NCBI GenBank assembly: GCA_020720345.1
Contig: DYOT01000021.1
Coordinates: 1-13,125 of the forward strand
Direction of reading: 5' to 3'
DNA from: Candidatus Caenarcanum sp.
GTDB taxonomy: Bacteria > Cyanobacteriota > Vampirovibrionia > Gastranaerophilales > UBA9971
Length of the DNA: 13,125 nt
A model generated the notes under the pieces. It worked only from the letters and a program-made list of their open reading frames with translations. It was not told where the DNA came from and ran no database searches. The translations under genes and the position numbers were made by a program. This document shows positions 10,583 through 13,125 of this stretch, in pieces. The stretch's first letter is position 1. Every line of letters starts with the position of its first letter.

Positions 10583-12910
10583 TCAAAGAGGCAGGGTAAA
10601 ATAAAACGTGGTTCCTATATTTTCATAAGTTTCACACCATATTTTGCCTTTGTGAGCTGTTATTATCTGTTTTGAAAGATATAAGCCAAGACCGGAACCG
10701 ATTTTTCTCTTTTCTGTCGGAAATCTCTGAAATATAGCGGATATTCTGTCTTTTATTATTCCTTCTCCATTATCATGAACAGAAACCTGAATATCATTAT
10801 TATTTTTTATGGCAGTTATTTTTATTTCAGTTCCTTCTCTTGTGTGTCTTATTGCATTTCCTGCAAGATTTGACACTACCCTGCCAATTTCATCTTTATC
10901 AATGTTTATTAGGGGTAAATCATCCTGAATTTCAGTAGAAATATGCGATTTTTTATCTTCAGCCAGATATTTTAAAGGTCTTATTGAATTTTCTATCACT
11001 TCTTTTATATTGGCGTCAGTTTTATTTAATGCCGGATTTCCCAGCTCATAATGATAAACTGACTGCAAATTATTTACCAGTTTAAGAAGATTTTCGTTTG
11101 TTTTATATATATCAGCCAGATATTCCTGATAAGTTTCGCTTAATAAGTCTTTTGTTTTGGGAATTAAAAATTCCAGCGCTTTTTGTTCTGCTATTATGGG
11201 GCTCTTTAAATCATGCGTAAGCGTAGCCACAAAAATCTTTTTTACGTCTTCTTTTTCCTGTCTTTGTTTGATTTCCAGATAAATTACAGATACAGTGTCA
11301 ATAAACAGCTTAAAATATTCTACTTCATCCTCTGAGCATTTTTTTGGAGCTGCAAAACATATCAGGGTAAAGCCCAGACATTCGCTTTCTTGACGGGAGA
11401 TTCGTTTTCTTTGGGTTGGATAGGATAAAAAAGCATTTATGCCGTTATTTATTAGGAATTCTCTTAATTCAGGACAGGCTATTTCTTTATTAACGTTATT
11501 TATGCAGATAAGTTCGGTATTTACAAATTCTTTCGCATGCTCCGAAGAGACAATAATCCTTTCCAGTAAAGGCTGGAAGCTTTTATTCCCGATCTTTTCA
11601 TTTTTAACAAATAAATTGCTGTTGTTATCACAGTAGTGCAAATGCAGGCATCTATCAGCATTAAACAAATCGGATAATTGTTCTAAAAGATAATTATATA
11701 TCTGGTCATGCTCTTCCATATCTCTTACTTTTATAAATATTTGTCTTAAAGTTTTTTCATTTGCAAGAGCTTTTTTTATATCCAGCAGGTATTCCCGGTT
11801 ATAATCCAAAATCGTATTTAATTTTGCTGTCAATACGCCTATCTCGTCATCAGAGCTTACAGCTATGTCTTGCAGCTTTTCATCGGGTTTAAATTTGTCT
11901 ATAGTATTAATTATGTTAACTATTGGCTGAATAAATTTTGAAGATGCCGCATATTGGAAAACTGTAAAAATAAGAATAAATTCATAAAATATAAAATTAA
12001 AATATTCAGGAAATCGAATGCCCAACAACGCCAGGGTCAAAGACGTAAAAACCATATACGCAAATACAAGAAGCAAAGATAAATATCCTGCCAGTTTTTG
12101 CTTTAAGCTGACAATTTCAGGATTGTTCTCGAGCGCGCCAAGTCCTGAGAGTATAAGTAAAAAGCCGATTATTTTTGTTATATGGGCTATAACTCCTTCT
12201 GTAGTTGAATGAGCTGGATTTGAATAAAATAATTCACCGGCGCCAACTATAAAAAGCCCTGTTATAAAAATCATTAACAGTCTTTTATGTTTTGGATTTT
12301 CAATGCCAATATAAATAAATGCCGCAAGGAAATAAAAAATTTCGTCAACAATCCTGAAGTTGTCTACCCTTAATAGATAAATTTTGCTATAAGCTGCTGG
12401 AAACAAGGGTAATATTACTTCATGAAAAATTAAGGCAGACAGCAATATTCCCAGATATGCTACAAATGGTTTCTTTATAAAATTAGTTTTAATATTATAA
12501 AATTTTGCTGAATAAAAAACAGATATAAAAAAAGAACTTACTAAAATAAGTTTTTCAACGAATAAATAAAATAATTCAGGTTGTTTTTGGAGGTTGCTCA
12601 CAGTTAAAATATCATACGGAAAACTGCGAGCTGTTATTACATGAAATAAGTTTAAAAAAGTGCCGAAAAAAAAGGCCGCAGAAATTATTGCCATTCTTTT
12701 GTCGCCGGTTTTAAAATGCAATTGAGCAGACCTTAAAAAAATTAAAAATATTAAAAAAGTTGTTGTTCCTTCAAGAATTATATGCAGGGAAGGAGAATAA
12801 TATCTATTTATAATAGGCAGATGCGGGGCTTCAAAATATATAACCCTTAATATAATTGAGAGCAATAAAATTAAGACTGTATATATGAAGATTAATTTCT
12901 TTTCTTTCAT
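10583..12910 (-). CDS. membrane sensor histidine kinase (MASE3-like, HAMP, GAF-like, HisKA, HATPase)
   Basis: A 775-residue inner-membrane kinase. The first ~320 residues hold about ten hydrophobic segments. The part HIILEGTTTFLIFLIFL through FFGTFLNLFHVI resembles the MASE3 membrane sensor. A HAMP-like linker (about 320-375) has Pro329 and DDEIGVL. Residues about 395-545 look like a divergent GAF domain. The dimerisation domain has the phospho-acceptor His566 in LTHDLKSPI. The ATPase domain has NLAGNAIRHT (Asn685), DNGEG (713-717), FQRF and GSGLGLYLSKQI (738-749), all intact, so it should be active. No response regulator lies beside it, so its partner is unlinked. The ATG at 12910 has only a weak ribosome site. 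The ligand cannot be predicted. Confidence 0.93.
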   Translation of the reverse strand: MKEKKLIFIYTVLILLLSIILRVIYFEAPHLPIINRYYSPSLHIILEGTTTFLIFLIFLRSAQLHFKTGDKRMAIISAAFFFGTFLNLFHVITARSFPYDILTVSNLQKQPELFYLFVEKLILVSSFFISVFYSAKFYNIKTNFIKKPFVAYLGILLSALIFHEVILPLFPAAYSKIYLLRVDNFRIVDEIFYFLAAFIYIGIENPKHKRLLMIFITGLFIVGAGELFYSNPAHSTTEGVIAHITKIIGFLLILSGLGALENNPEIVSLKQKLAGYLSLLLVFAYMVFTSLTLALLGIRFPEYFNFIFYEFILIFTVFQYAASSKFIQPIVNIINTIDKFKPDEKLQDIAVSSDDEIGVLTAKLNTILDYNREYLLDIKKALANEKTLRQIFIKVRDMEEHDQIYNYLLEQLSDLFNADRCLHLHYCDNNSNLFVKNEKIGNKSFQPLLERIIVSSEHAKEFVNTELICINNVNKEIACPELREFLINNGINAFLSYPTQRKRISRQESECLGFTLICFAAPKKCSEDEVEYFKLFIDTVSVIYLEIKQRQEKEDVKKIFVATLTHDLKSPIIAEQKALEFLIPKTKDLLSETYQEYLADIYKTNENLLKLVNNLQSVYHYELGNPALNKTDANIKEVIENSIRPLKYLAEDKKSHISTEIQDDLPLINIDKDEIGRVVSNLAGNAIRHTREGTEIKITAIKNNNDIQVSVHDNGEGIIKDRISAIFQRFPTEKRKIGSGLGLYLSKQIITAHKGKIWCETYENIGTTFYFTLPL

Positions 12911-12921
12911 TTGTTTGTCTT

Positions 12922-12936
12922 TACTTTATAAAAGTA
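12922..12936. promoter_or_regulatory. inverted repeat at the kinase promoter
   Basis: TACTTT and AAAGTA flank ATA, a perfect 6-bp inverted repeat that contains a TATAAA-like -10 on the minus strand. It lies 12 bases before the kinase start. It could be an operator or simply an AT-rich coincidence. Confidence 0.25.
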
Positions 12937-12984
12937 TCATTGGTTGCTAATTATTCAGGGAATGGTAAAGGAAAACAAGTTGTA

Positions 12985-13009
12985 ATCGTTGCGCTGTCAT
13001 TGCAACGAT
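12985..13009. repeat. degenerate remnant of the palindromic repeat
   Basis: ATCGTTGC (12985-12992) and GCAACGAT (13002-13009) form an inverted repeat around TGTCATTGC, the outer tip of the repeat family. The 12-mer TGTCATTGCAAC (12995-13006) is identical to 8886-8897. The remaining sequence to the window end is AT-rich with no gene visible. Confidence 0.45.
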
Positions 13010-13125
13010 AATTAATTAAAAGTTCTGATAGCTTTATTTAAAAACGTTTTGGTGAAAACTTAAAACCCCGATAGAGCAATAAATAATAATAGATTTTTGT
13101 AAATGTTTTTTATAAAATTTTAGAA

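Overview
The window is AT-rich (roughly two-thirds A+T by eye) bacterial chromosome with Shine-Dalgarno-led genes and sigma-70-type promoters. The RpoB, IlvN and sigma-factor sequences look cyanobacteria-like, but nothing photosynthetic is visible. RpoB reaches its rifampicin-pocket His at about residue 392, against 526 in E. coli, so it is the short-lobed form I associate with cyanobacteria and plastids. My best inference is a non-photosynthetic cyanobacterial relative (Melainabacteria/Vampirovibrionia, e.g. Gastranaerophilales-like). This is an inference and other AT-rich phyla are not excluded.

Layout. 1-3300, all minus strand, is the transcription/translation block. It runs from an unidentified ~170-nt RNA (promoter near 3300, terminator near 3110), through a second promoter that starts exactly at a ribosomal protein L10 leader, an attenuator hairpin and a palindromic repeat element, to rplJ (L10) and rplL (L7/L12). 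Then come stem-loops, a separate promoter and rpoB (5' part only). 3417-4085 (minus) is a small protein that looks like a degenerate response-regulator receiver behind an HD-GYP-type N-terminal module. 4386-6952 (plus) is ilvB and ilvN, the two subunits of acetolactate synthase. They are separated by two tiny ORFs, one of them a convincing 34-residue single-span membrane protein just upstream of ilvN.

6989-8797 (minus) is a GAF-like/GGDEF/HD-GYP cyclic-di-GMP enzyme with a TTG start. An AT-rich gene-free stretch (8798-9559) with a second copy of the repeat element follows. 9560-10570 (plus) is a sigma-70 family factor, probably group 2. 10583-12910 (minus) is a MASE3-like/HAMP/GAF-like sensor histidine kinase with no response regulator beside it. 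The last ~215 bp carry only a repeat remnant.

The genes form three functional sets: gene-expression machinery (L10, L7/L12, RNA polymerase beta, sigma factor), branched-chain amino acid synthesis (IlvB, IlvN), and signalling (receiver-like protein, c-di-GMP enzyme, histidine kinase). Apart from rplJ-rplL(-rpoB) and ilvB-ilvN, neighbours are convergent or divergent, so no larger operon is evident. The least explained parts are the RNA upstream of the L10 leader, the small ORFs inside the ilv locus, the Cys-rich tail of IlvB, and the repeat element lodged in the rplJ 5' leader.
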